Shown: positions 53,002 to 60,862 of the stretch, one piece after another
Numbering within the stretch: the first letter of the stretch is position 1
Layout of the letters: every line of letters begins with the position of its first letter
NCBI GenBank assembly: GCA_015059015.1
Contig: SVBG01000001.1
Location: 260,026-324,025, forward strand
Direction: 5' to 3'
DNA: 64,000 nt
DNA from: Erysipelotrichaceae bacterium
Lineage (GTDB): Bacteria; Bacillota_I; Bacilli_A; ML615J-28; CAG-313
Notes under the pieces: model-generated
Databases searched by the model: none
Told to the model about the DNA's origin: nothing
Seen by the model: the letters and a program-made list of their open reading frames with translations, nothing else
Program-made: the position numbers and the translations under genes

Positions 53002-53075
53002 GCTGTAAGAACGCTTACAGTAAAGCACGGTGTTCCGCTGACTACAAATTTGACTTTTATGTAGTGAATGAACAT
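53002..53075 (+). ncRNA. L19 ribosomal protein leader
   Basis: The leader between the promoter and rplS has a hairpin CTGTAAG-AA-CGCTTACAG (53003-53020), a GGTGTTCCGCTG segment and a second paired region built from GACTACA and TGTAGTG. Position, length and layout fit the L19 leader of Firmicutes, to which L19 is thought to bind to repress its own synthesis. Assigned from layout and recall of the motif; not checked against a covariance model. Confidence 0.6.
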
Positions 53076-53098
53076 TGGAAGATAAGGAGTGTAGAATT

Positions 53099-53446
53099 AT
53101 GAGTCAACAATTAATTAATGCGGTAACTAAAGGCTACATGAAAAATGATGTTCCTGAATTCCGTCCTGGTGACACTTTAAGAGTACACGTTAGAATCAAA
53201 GAAGGCGGCAAAGAAAGAATCCAAATTTTCGAAGGATTAGTTATGGGTCGTCATGGTGGTGGAATTAGCGAAACTTATACAGTTCGTAAAATTTCTTCTG
53301 GCGTTGGTGTTGAAAGAACTTTCCCAGTTCACAGCCCTCTTGTTGCTAAGATTGAAGTAGTACGTCGCGGTGTTGTACGTCGTGCTAAGATTAATTACAT
53401 CCGTAATTTATCTGCTAAAGCAGCTCGTATCAAAGAACGTAGATAG
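53099..53446 (+). CDS. rplS: 50S ribosomal protein L19
   Basis: The 115-residue protein is a clear L19: [69 protein letters not shown]. The ATG at 53099 (AAGGAG nine bases upstream) is preferred to the TTG at 53075, which lies in the leader. Separated here from trmD by about 6 kb of unrelated genes, so it needs its own promoter. Confidence 0.98.
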   Translation: MSQQLINAVTKGYMKNDVPEFRPGDTLRVHVRIKEGGKERIQIFEGLVMGRHGGGISETYTVRKISSGVGVERTFPVHSPLVAKIEVVRRGVVRRAKINYIRNLSAKAARIKERR

Positions 53447-53455
53447 TTACAAACT

Positions 53456-53486
53456 AAAGATGGATTTTATATCCATCTTTTTTCTT
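53456..53486 (+). terminator. Terminator of rplS
   Basis: AAAGATGGAT pairs with ATCCATCTTT and runs into a T-run. Confidence 0.87.
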
Positions 53487-53595
53487 TTTTCTTAGTTTAA
53501 TTAAATTTTAACTTTTTTAAATGAATTATGTTATAATAATATAAAATTTGTTAATAGTTAATTTATAAAATAAATGTATAATAAGTGAGAACTAT

Positions 53596-54957
53596 ATGGA
53601 AAATAATAAAGAATTTTTAGGAAAAGAGAATGTTGGTAAGTTACTTTTGAAACTTGCAATTCCATCAGTTATTGCACAACTTGTAAATATGCTTTATAAT
53701 ATTATTGATAGAGTTTATATTGGGCATATGAAAGATGTTGGCAGTATTGCTTTAACTGGTGTGGGAGTTTGTTTACCACTTATATTAATAGTTTCTGCAT
53801 TTGCTGCATTAATATCTTCAGGTGGAGCACCTCGTGCTTCTATTAAGATGGGAGAGAAGAATTATGATGGTGCAGAAGAAATTTTAGGTAATTGTTTTAC
53901 TTTACAAATTATTATATCGGTTATTTTAACTGTTGTATTGCTTGCTTTTAATGAACCATTATTAATGGCTTTTGGAGGAAGTAGTGAAACTATTGCATAT
54001 TCAACTAGTTATATGAATATATATGCAATAGGAACAATATTTGTACAACTTACACTTGGAATGAATGGATTTATTTCTTGTCAAGGTTTTACAAAGCATA
54101 GTATGATTAGTGTTGCTATAGGTGCAATAGTTAATATTATATTAGATCCTATATTTATCTTTGTATTTAATATGGGAGTTAGTGGTGCAGCACTTGCTAC
54201 TATTATTGCACAAGGCGTTTCTACAATATGGGTGCTAAGTTTTTTAAGAGGAAGAAAGACGCTTATTAAGTTAAAACCTTCACTTATGAAATTAAAAGCA
54301 AATGTTATCATCCCTTGTATATTACTTGGTCTTGCAACATTTATTATGCAAGCTAGTGAAAGTGTAATTGCAATTTGTTTTAATTCTTCACTTCAACATT
54401 ATGGTGGTGATTTAGAAGTAGGTGCGATGACAATTCTTTCTAGTGTTATGCAATTTGCGATGATGCCAATGCAAGGCGTTGCTCAAGGAGCACAACCAAT
54501 TATTAGTTATAATTATGGTGCTAAAAATAGAGAAAGAGTAAAATCAATATTTAAACTATTAACAATTGTATGTTTAACATATTCATTAATGTTGTGGTTA
54601 TCAATTATGTTATTCCCAACAGGTTTTGCAAGTATATTTACTAATGATGAATTACTCGTTCCATTTACTGCTAGGATGCTTAGGATATATTGTGGTGGGT
54701 TATGTTTATTTGGTGTTCAAGTTGCTTGTCAAATGACGTTTGTATCAATTGGTAGTTCACTAAGTTCAATTAGTGTTGCAGTATTTAGAAAAATTATTGT
54801 TTTGATACCACTTATTTATATAATTCCATATTTAGTAGAAGATCCTGTAAAAGGTGTTTATCTTGCGGAACCGATTGCTGATATTACAGCTGTTTTATTT
54901 ACTATTTGTTTATTTAGCTTTAAGTTTAAAAAAGCTTTAAATAAAATTTCAAATTAA
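53596..54957 (+). CDS. MATE family efflux transporter
   Basis: Cation-coupled multidrug exporter with twelve predicted helices in 453 residues. Typical stretches: LLLKLAIPSVIAQLVNMLYNIIDRVYIGHM at the N-terminus, GGAPRASIKMGEKN, QGVAQGAQPIISYNYGAKN in the second half (family pattern G.QPiisyNyGA). It belongs to the NorM/MepA-like Firmicutes group; substrates unknown. A weak AAGTGAGAACT site precedes the ATG. A small membrane protein gene follows 17 bases behind. Confidence 0.94.
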   Translation: MENNKEFLGKENVGKLLLKLAIPSVIAQLVNMLYNIIDRVYIGHMKDVGSIALTGVGVCLPLILIVSAFAALISSGGAPRASIKMGEKNYDGAEEILGNCFTLQIIISVILTVVLLAFNEPLLMAFGGSSETIAYSTSYMNIYAIGTIFVQLTLGMNGFISCQGFTKHSMISVAIGAIVNIILDPIFIFVFNMGVSGAALATIIAQGVSTIWVLSFLRGRKTLIKLKPSLMKLKANVIIPCILLGLATFIMQASESVIAICFNSSLQHYGGDLEVGAMTILSSVMQFAMMPMQGVAQGAQPIISYNYGAKNRERVKSIFKLLTIVCLTYSLMLWLSIMLFPTGFASIFTNDELLVPFTARMLRIYCGGLCLFGVQVACQMTFVSIGSSLSSISVAVFRKIIVLIPLIYIIPYLVEDPVKGVYLAEPIADITAVLFTICLFSFKFKKALNKISN

Positions 54958-54973
54958 TGAAAGGAGAAAAAAG

Positions 54974-55219
54974 ATGGATTTATTAAAGAAATTATTTCCA
55001 ATATCATTTAACTGCAAAGATGAAGCATCTAGATTAGTCATTGGTATTATCATTTATGTAGTAATTGGTATTATTGGTGGTGTTATACTTGCACTTACAA
55101 ATTTAATCAATTTACCACTAATTGGAGTACTTTGTAGTTTACTTGGCGGATTACTTGAGTTATATACTACTGCTGGTATTGTTCTTGCAATTTTAGTATT
55201 TTGTAAGGTTCTTAAATAA
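54974..55219 (+). CDS. Small membrane protein with two helices
   Basis: An 81-residue protein with a short charged head and two hydrophobic helices (about residues 22-42 and 50-75). The pattern CKDEASRLVIGIIIYVVIGIIGG...LLELYTTAGIVLAIL is seen in small unnamed proteins of gut Firmicutes; function unknown. AAAGGAG lies eight bases before the ATG, and it is co-transcribed with the MATE gene. Confidence 0.75.
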   Translation: MDLLKKLFPISFNCKDEASRLVIGIIIYVVIGIIGGVILALTNLINLPLIGVLCSLLGGLLELYTTAGIVLAILVFCKVLK

Positions 55220-55225
55220 AAATAA

Positions 55226-55276
55226 AAAAATGTCTTTTTGATTTTTATAAATAAATCATTAGACATTTTTTACTTT
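55226..55276 (+). terminator. Terminator after the small membrane protein gene
   Basis: AAAAATGTCT pairs with AGACATTTTT; the long loop can fold further (TGATTT/AAATCA). A second T-run follows. Confidence 0.72.
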
Positions 55277-55438
55277 TTTGTAAATATAATATATAAAAAT
55301 TAATTTATTTTTTGAAATAAATATTGGATTATGGTAAACTAAAAGTAGAGTTTAGTATCATAAGATATGTTAAGAGAGTTTTTATTTGGTTTTAATTATA
55401 AGATGAAAAAAGATTGTTTAGAAAGAGGTTAATTAATT

Positions 55439-56899
55439 ATGAGATTATTTTTAACTGGTGGTGAATCAAGTTGGGATTTTACAATGGCTAATTATGATCA
55501 AGTATGGTCATTTATGGTTCAACTTGGACTATTATTAATGTTCTTAATGTTAGGTAATGTCTTGCGCCGTAAGATTCCTTTGTTTAGAAAAATTTTAATT
55601 CCTTCTGCACTTTTAGGTGGTGCATTATTGTTAGTTGTTGATATTTTTTGTAAACAAGTATTAAATTTTGTTTTAGTTGATAATCGTTTAATGCAAGTAA
55701 TTACTTACCACTGTTTAGCAATAGGCTTTGCGGCAATGAGTTTAAAAACAGAAAAAGCTACGCATAAAACGAATAAAACTCAAGTATTAGAGTTTGGTGC
55801 TTTGCAAGGTGCTACGTATATGTTACAAGCTTTTGTTGGGCTTGGAATTACGATTGGATTATTCTTATTGACTAGATATGGTGATAATGTGATTTCATAT
55901 ATTTGTGGTTTAATTTTACCTTTAGGTTTTGGACAAGGACCAGGGAACGCACTAAGTTGGGATATTAATTATACTAATACAGCTGCTGCACAATTTGCGG
56001 GTAATGGTAGTTTTGGTTTATCACTTGCGTCAATTGGTTTTGTTGCAGCATCTGTCTTTGGTGTTCTTTATATTAATGTTCAAAAGAAACGTGGTAATTT
56101 AAAACTTAGAGAAAGTATTGCCTATAATCCTGCTATTGATAGTGTTGATGCATCAAATGTTGAAATTCCTGATAATGAATCAGTAGATAAGTTCACTATT
56201 CAAGCTGGATTTGTTGCAATAGCATATGCTTTATCATTTGGATTTATGTATTTACTTGGTATTATTTCTGATTTTACTAATAGTATTGCATGGAAATTTA
56301 ACTTCTTATGGGCATCACTTTTTGCGATGTTAATTAAGTTTATTGTTAAGTATCTTCGTAAAGGTAAATTAATGAATCGTGTATATATTAACAACTACCA
56401 AATGGATAGAATATCTGGGTTTGCCTTTGATATAATGATTGTTGCGGGGGTATCTGCAATTGAAATTAATGATATTAAAAATTATATTTTACCAATTATA
56501 ATTTTAAGTATTGTTGGAACATTAGTAACTCACTTATATATTAGAAAAGTTTCTAAAGAATGTTTCAAAGGATTTGAACATGAATTCTTCTTAATGAGTT
56601 TTGGTACTTTAACAGGAACTGCTTCTAATGGAATGATTCTTATGAAAGATGTAGATCCAGGGCTTAAAACTCCAACTTCAAGTTTATATATTCTATCAAA
56701 CCTCCCTGCAATGGTTATGATTGCACCACTTTTATTCTTACTTGGATTTGCAGGAAAATCATTAACTAATGCAATAATAGCATGCTCAATTTTCTTTGTT
56801 TTATGGCTAGTATATAGTATCTTCTTATTTAGAAGAAGAATATTTAAAAAGCATTATAAAGATAAAACTGTTGAAGTTTGGGTTGAGGATTCTAAATAG
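55439..56899 (+). CDS. gltS: Sodium/glutamate symporter, GltS family
   Basis: Membrane carrier of 486 residues with about ten helices. Features of the family are MFLMLGNVLRRKIPLFRKILIPSALLGG near the start, the two pore regions GLILPLGFGQGPGNALSWD (GxGQGPGxA motif) and FGTLTGTASNGMILMKDVDP (GTxTGTxxxGMxLLR). Glutamate uptake is the known function for close members, although more distant ones carry other carboxylates. GAAAGAGGTTAATTAATT precedes the ATG. The gene has its own terminator and is the last core gene before the toxin island. Confidence 0.9.
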   Translation: MRLFLTGGESSWDFTMANYDQVWSFMVQLGLLLMFLMLGNVLRRKIPLFRKILIPSALLGGALLLVVDIFCKQVLNFVLVDNRLMQVITYHCLAIGFAAMSLKTEKATHKTNKTQVLEFGALQGATYMLQAFVGLGITIGLFLLTRYGDNVISYICGLILPLGFGQGPGNALSWDINYTNTAAAQFAGNGSFGLSLASIGFVAASVFGVLYINVQKKRGNLKLRESIAYNPAIDSVDASNVEIPDNESVDKFTIQAGFVAIAYALSFGFMYLLGIISDFTNSIAWKFNFLWASLFAMLIKFIVKYLRKGKLMNRVYINNYQMDRISGFAFDIMIVAGVSAIEINDIKNYILPIIILSIVGTLVTHLYIRKVSKECFKGFEHEFFLMSFGTLTGTASNGMILMKDVDPGLKTPTSSLYILSNLPAMVMIAPLLFLLGFAGKSLTNAIIACSIFFVLWLVYSIFLFRRRIFKKHYKDKTVEVWVEDSK

Positions 56900-56917
56900 A
56901 TATAGATTAGTATGATA

Positions 56918-56950
56918 GTCACTACTCTTATATGAGTAGTGATTTTTTTT
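56918..56950 (+). terminator. Terminator of gltS
   Basis: TCACTACTC pairs with GAGTAGTGA and runs into eight T residues. Confidence 0.88.
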
Positions 56951-56962
56951 AATTTATCATTT

Positions 56963-56996
56963 AAACTTATAATACGCATATGCGTATTATAAGTTT
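56963..56996. promoter_or_regulatory. Perfect 34-base palindrome at the ART operon promoter
   Basis: The arms (AAACTTATAATACGCAT and its exact complement) meet without a spacer. The right end covers the first two bases of the -35 box at 56995. A perfect palindrome of this length next to a promoter is a likely operator, and the operon encodes an HTH protein that could bind it. It may also form a cruciform or, if transcribed, a hairpin. Confidence 0.8.
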
Positions 56997-57023
56997 GACA
57001 AATTTATAAATTTGTGGTACAAT
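56995..57023 (+). promoter_or_regulatory. Promoter of the ART toxin operon with operator in the spacer
   Basis: TTGACA (56995-57000), 17-base spacer and TACAAT (57018-57023). The spacer is itself the core of a second perfect palindrome (56998-57015, ACAAATTTA and its complement). A repressor bound at either site would block polymerase. Confidence 0.85.
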
Positions 57024-57045
57024 ATTATTGGTAGGTGGTGATATA

Positions 57046-57897
57046 ATGCGAATTGAAAAAGATATTAAAGTTGTGCGTGAACTTTTAAATTTAGAACAAA
57101 AGGAACTTGCTGAACTTTTAGGTGTCTCTATTGACTCAATTGTAAGGTGGGAACAAAATCTTGTTCAAATCGATGAAAAAAATCTTGAAGTATTTTTTAA
57201 CTTTGCATATAATAAAGGGATAAAAATTAATAAAATTTATGAACAACTATTATATGAAGATTGTGAGAATAATGATTTAAAACTTTTATTTCATGGAGCA
57301 AAAAGTGTTATTAAATTTCCTGTTGATTTAAAACACTCTAAAGAAAATAATGATTTTGGGATTGGTTTTTATTTAGGAGAGAATTTTGAACAAGCTTCTA
57401 CATATATTACTAACACTATTTCAAATTATGTTTATGCTTTTTCAATTGATATTAAGAACTTGAATGTAATTAAATTTAATGTTGATACTGAATGGATGCT
57501 TGCTGTTGCATATTACAGAGGATGGATAACAAAGTATAAGAAAAATGAAATAGTTAAAAAAATAATAGAGAAAGTGGCTAAAGCTGATATTATTATTGCG
57601 CCAATTGCTGATAATAGAATGTTTGACTTAATATCTGACTTTGTAGATGGAAGTATTACTAATGAACAATGTGAACATGCTCTTTCTGCTACTAATCTTG
57701 GAAATCAATATGTAATAAAAACAACAAATGGATTAAATAATTTAAATTTTATAAAATTATTCTATTTATCAAGTAAAGAAAAAGAAGAGTATAAAAATAA
57801 AAGATTAGAAAATAATATTATTAATTTAGATAAAGTTAAGGTTGCAAGAATAGAATATCGTGGAAAGGGTCTATATATAGATGAAATGTTAACATGA
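57046..57897 (+). CDS. HTH plus DUF3990-type ADP-ribosyltransferase-like toxin
   Basis: Residues 1-60 are an XRE helix-turn-helix (KVVRELLNLEQKELAELLGVSIDSIVRWE). From residue 82 a DUF3990-type domain starts: LLFHGAKSVIKFPVD, NNDFGIGFYLGENFEQASTYI, VAYYRGWI, DIIIAPIADNRMFDLI, and LGNQYVIKTTNGLNNL. The HG...GxGFY...A pattern is that of the ADP-ribosyltransferase superfamily; DUF3990 proteins are usually found as toxins beside small antitoxins. Target and active-site residues cannot be fixed here. The ATG at 57046 follows AGGTGGTGATATA; an in-frame TTG at 57028 is ignored. The next gene overlaps by four bases. Confidence 0.82.
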   Translation: MRIEKDIKVVRELLNLEQKELAELLGVSIDSIVRWEQNLVQIDEKNLEVFFNFAYNKGIKINKIYEQLLYEDCENNDLKLLFHGAKSVIKFPVDLKHSKENNDFGIGFYLGENFEQASTYITNTISNYVYAFSIDIKNLNVIKFNVDTEWMLAVAYYRGWITKYKKNEIVKKIIEKVAKADIIIAPIADNRMFDLISDFVDGSITNEQCEHALSATNLGNQYVIKTTNGLNNLNFIKLFYLSSKEKEEYKNKRLENNIINLDKVKVARIEYRGKGLYIDEMLT

Positions 57898-58706
57898 AAA
57901 AACTAGATTTTAATGAAAGAAAACTATGTCAAATTCAAGGCAAAATCTTTGAGGAGTCTTTAAATAAAGTAGAATGTAGTTCTTTAATATTTATAAGAAG
58001 GTTTATGAAGTCTGAGTTGTCAAGATTATTTGATAATTATAGTTATTTAGTGACATCACTTGATATAAATGATTGCTTTTATGAAATAGAAAAAGAATAT
58101 GGTAAATCATCTTATGGTAAGATAAAATATTCTAATAATGAAATGTTTTGGATTGGTTATATTTATAGAGCAATATCCATAATATACAAATTATCAAGTA
58201 AGAAAGTATTTAATTTATTTTCTGCAAGAGAAATTGTTACATATTATAAAATTTATCATACGTTTGATATTGAAGATGCAGCTGAAAGAATGATGGAAAC
58301 TATTAATTATCATGAGCCTGATTTAGAAAAAGATGCATATAATCTTTTTAAAAAATATTATATAAGAGAAAAATTAGAAGATTTGATTGGAAAAAATGTA
58401 GAAGTGTATATTGATAGACCAGTAGGTTCTGTTCATCCAAAATATAGTGATATGATATATCCTATAAATTATGGTTATATAAAAGAAATAACTGCAGCAG
58501 ATAGTGAATATCAAGATGTATATGTTTTAGGAGAAGAATCCAAAATAGATTATTGCGTTGGAAAGGTTATTGCGATTGTAGAAAGGAAAAATGATCTTGA
58601 AGATAAGTTAGTAGTCTCAACGAAAGATAAAGAATATACTATTGATGAGATAAAAGAATTAATTAATTTTCAAGAAAAATATTTTAAATATAAAATTTAT
58701 AAATAA
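57894..58706 (+). CDS. Antitoxin-like region fused to an inorganic pyrophosphatase-like domain
   Basis: A 270-residue protein. The first 145 residues (SSLIFIRRFMKSELSRLFDN, FWIGYIYRAISIIYKLSSKK, YKIYHTFDIEDAAERMME) resemble the partner proteins that follow DUF3990 toxins. From about residue 160 the sequence turns into a family I pyrophosphatase-like domain: NVEVYIDRPVGSVHPKYSDM, IYPINYGYI (PPase YPxNYG), DSEYQDVYVLG in place of DGDPxDVLV, GKVIAIVERKNDLEDKLVV and FQEKYFK. Several acidic metal ligands are kept, one is Glu for Asp. It overlaps the toxin gene by four bases, fitting neutraliser and toxin in fixed ratio. What the enzyme-like half does is unknown. Confidence 0.78.
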   Translation: MKKLDFNERKLCQIQGKIFEESLNKVECSSLIFIRRFMKSELSRLFDNYSYLVTSLDINDCFYEIEKEYGKSSYGKIKYSNNEMFWIGYIYRAISIIYKLSSKKVFNLFSAREIVTYYKIYHTFDIEDAAERMMETINYHEPDLEKDAYNLFKKYYIREKLEDLIGKNVEVYIDRPVGSVHPKYSDMIYPINYGYIKEITAADSEYQDVYVLGEESKIDYCVGKVIAIVERKNDLEDKLVVSTKDKEYTIDEIKELINFQEKYFKYKIYK

Positions 58707-58769
58707 GGTGCAAAATAAGGTGCAATATTGCACTTTATATTTGCACTTTAATTTTTTTTATGGTACAAT
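58705..58769 (+). promoter_or_regulatory. Nested terminator, inverted repeat and fic promoter
   Basis: A 45-base inverted repeat (58705-58749) holds two AAGGTGCAA units and their complements TTGCACTTT; two pairs are G-U in RNA and one base is bulged. It begins at the stop codon of the preceding gene and is followed by AATTTTTTTT, so it can end that transcript. Its right arm supplies the -35 TTGCAC (58741-58746) of a promoter with 17-base spacer and TACAAT (58764-58769) for fic, so a bound repressor would also control fic. Confidence 0.78.
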
Positions 58770-58792
58770 ATACATATAAAGGAGATATTATT

Positions 58793-59797
58793 ATGGATTT
58801 TGATAAATATAAAAAAGAATCTCCCGAAAAGTATAAAAAAATATACGCTTGGGAAACAGCGATTGGGTTACAAAAAGTAGATGATTTAACACCATCTGAG
58901 TACTTATATGAAATTGCAGAAAGAAATATAAATGATGAGTTATCATTCGAAGAAGCACAAAATTTTTTAAATTCTTATTATTTAGAAAAGCCAAAAGATT
59001 ATGAACGAACAGAAGAAGCGGATAAGGTTAGTATAAGGATTGCAGAACTTATTTCATCTAATAGTTTTGTGTTTTCTTTAATAGAATATATAAATATACA
59101 TAAACAGTTGTTTGAAGGAATTTATGATCATGCTGGTCAAATAAGAACTTATAATATTTCAAAAAAAGAATGGGTTTTAAATGGTAATAGTGTTGCTTAT
59201 GGGAATTCTTATAATTTAGAAGATTTATTAGAATATGACTTTAAAAAAGAAAAAGAATTTAAGTATAGTAATTTAACAAAAGAAGAATTTATAAAACATA
59301 TTGCAGAGTTTATAAGCAATTTATGGCAAATACACGCATTTAGTGAAGGGAATACTAGAACTACTGCTGTCTTTTTAATAAAATATTTAAATACTAAAGG
59401 TTTTGAAATAAACAATGATCTTTTTGCAAAACATTCATGGTATTTTAGAAATGCTTTAGTAAGAGCAAATTACTCGAATTTTATGCTGGGTATTGATGAA
59501 TCAACTAAATACTTAGAAATGTTTTTAGAAAATTTATTATTTAATACTGAACATATCTTAAGTAATAAAATGTTACATATATTATATAAAGAATCAAGCA
59601 ATAAACAACTAGATTTAACTGAAATTGAAAAGAAAGTAATAAATATAATAAAAGAAAATCAAAATATTACTATTGAAGAATGTTCAATAAAGATTAATAA
59701 ATCATTAAGAACAACAAAAAATATTTTTAAGAATTTAAAAGAAAAAAATATTCTTAAAAGAATTGGATCAAATAAAACTGGATATTGGGAAGTATAA
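58793..59797 (+). CDS. Fic-domain protein with C-terminal winged helix
   Basis: Fic proteins attach AMP or other phosphate-linked groups to target proteins. In this 334-residue protein residues 1-70 are a helical head (KKIYAWETAIGLQKVDDLTPSEYLYEIA...INDELSFEEAQNFL) that resembles antitoxin-like segments fused to some Fic proteins. The Fic core (75-270) has FEGIYDHAGQIRTYNI (flap) and the active loop HAFSEGNTRTTAVFLIKY, with the catalytic His, acidic residue, GN and Arg kept and Ala for the usual Pro. The end (LTEIEKKVINIIKENQNITIEE...NILKRIG) is a winged helix. Start at 58793 follows AAAGGAGAT. Own promoter and terminator. Confidence 0.9.
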   Translation: MDFDKYKKESPEKYKKIYAWETAIGLQKVDDLTPSEYLYEIAERNINDELSFEEAQNFLNSYYLEKPKDYERTEEADKVSIRIAELISSNSFVFSLIEYINIHKQLFEGIYDHAGQIRTYNISKKEWVLNGNSVAYGNSYNLEDLLEYDFKKEKEFKYSNLTKEEFIKHIAEFISNLWQIHAFSEGNTRTTAVFLIKYLNTKGFEINNDLFAKHSWYFRNALVRANYSNFMLGIDESTKYLEMFLENLLFNTEHILSNKMLHILYKESSNKQLDLTEIEKKVINIIKENQNITIEECSIKINKSLRTTKNIFKNLKEKNILKRIGSNKTGYWEV

Positions 59798-59823
59798 ATC
59801 ATATTTAATTAAATATTAATATC

Positions 59824-59857
59824 ATCACCTGCATATAATGTAGTGGTGATTTTTTTT
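59824..59857 (+). terminator. Terminator after fic, part of the duplicated murC leader
   Basis: ATCACC pairs with GGTGAT, followed by eight T residues. The segment GCATATAATGTAGTGGTGATTT is shared with the leader of murC at 61899-61920, so it belongs to the duplicated piece. Confidence 0.75.
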
Positions 59858-59915
59858 ATGAAGTATTATTTAGTTGGAATTAAAGGGTCAGATATGACGT
59901 GATGACTAGCAAGTA
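59858..59915 (+). pseudogene. Broken copy of the murC 5' end
   Basis: Starts MKYYLVGIKGSDMT and stops at a TGA (59900-59902); intact murC starts MKYFLVGIKGTGMS. Of the first 40 bases, 31 match. Several of the nine differences are silent third-position changes, so this was once coding. Similarity continues faintly for about a dozen bases beyond the stop (ACTAGCA against TCTTGCA), then ends. It lies at the left edge of the AbiE segment, whose right edge is intact murC. Confidence 0.85.
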
Positions 59916-60086
59916 TATATATAAAGATGAATATTATCACTATGCAGATAGTATTCTTTTTTTTATAATAGGATAAATTATTATTTTTATGTTTTTTAGA
60001 CTTTTTTGTAAGAAAAAAAGTTTAAAATTTATGCTTAATATATATATATATAACTAAACATTTAGCAAAAAACTTAAACATTTTAT
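59916..60086. other. AT-rich gap without a gene
   Basis: Only short T- and A-runs and a TATATA tract are seen; ACTTTTTTGTAAGAAAAAAAGT could form a hairpin. No open frame with a ribosome binding site was found on either strand. Confidence 0.6.
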
Positions 60087-60115
60087 TTGATTAATTTTAT
60101 AATAAATTGTATAAT
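60087..60115 (+). promoter_or_regulatory. Promoter of the AbiE pair
   Basis: TTGATT (60087-60092), 17-base spacer and TATAAT (60110-60115), 18 bases before the start at 60134. Confidence 0.78.
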
Positions 60116-60133
60116 ATTCTTGAGGTTAAATAT

Positions 60134-60862
60134 ATGAAATATATAAAAGAATTATCAAGTTTAAAATTATTTAATAAAAAAGATGTAATATATATTTGTG
60201 GAAGTGTTAGTAATGCTAATTATATTTTAAAATCATATATAGAAAAGGGATATATTACAAAAATTAAAAAAGATTATTATGTTATTAATGATTTAGTTAA
60301 TGATATGCCTGCTGCAAATAAATATGAAATTGCATGTGGATATGATAAGAATGACTTTATATCACATCATAGTGTTTTTGAATTTTATGGTTTTAATAAT
60401 CAAGTTTATAATACTATTGATATTACAACTGATACATTTAAACGTGACTTTGTTTTTGATAATAATTTATATAAATATCATAAAAGTAGCAATTGTATAC
60501 AAGTGAATAATATATCTGGCATTAAGATTAGTACCATTGAAAGAGCAATTGTAGATTGTATTAATGATAGTGCTAATTTTGAATATTATGAGTTATTAGA
60601 ATGTATAAATAGTATTAATGTAATTGATGAATCAAGAGTATTGAATTATTTAGAAAGTTTAAATAATAAGTTATTATATAAAAAAGTTGGTTTTGTTTTA
60701 GAAAAATATCAAGATGAATTTAATATTAGTAATGATTTTTTCTTTGAATGTAAAAAAAGAAGTGAAAATATTGTAGGATATTATAATTTACAAGCAAAAG
60801 AATCATTAGTATTCAATGCAAAATGGCGCTTATTTGTTTATAAAGATATGGGGGAAGTTTAA
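60134..60862 (+). CDS. AbiEi-type antitoxin
   Basis: The 242-residue protein has an N-terminal winged helix (FNKKDVIYICGSVSNANYILKSYIEKGYITKIKKDYYVI), then the AbiEi core with SHHSVFEFYGF, TTDTFKRDFVF and ISTIERAIVDCI. In studied type IV systems AbiEi represses its operon and counters AbiEii without binding it. ATG at 60134 follows GAGGTTAAATAT. An in-frame upstream TTG start at 60107 would overlap the promoter. Its last bases overlap the start of the next gene. Confidence 0.87.
   Translation: MKYIKELSSLKLFNKKDVIYICGSVSNANYILKSYIEKGYITKIKKDYYVINDLVNDMPAANKYEIACGYDKNDFISHHSVFEFYGFNNQVYNTIDITTDTFKRDFVFDNNLYKYHKSSNCIQVNNISGIKISTIERAIVDCINDSANFEYYELLECINSINVIDESRVLNYLESLNNKLLYKKVGFVLEKYQDEFNISNDFFFECKKRSENIVGYYNLQAKESLVFNAKWRLFVYKDMGEV

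Noticed and set aside
60107-60133. Upstream start for the AbiEi gene
   Set aside because: It would lie on the -10 box of the promoter and has no ribosome binding site.
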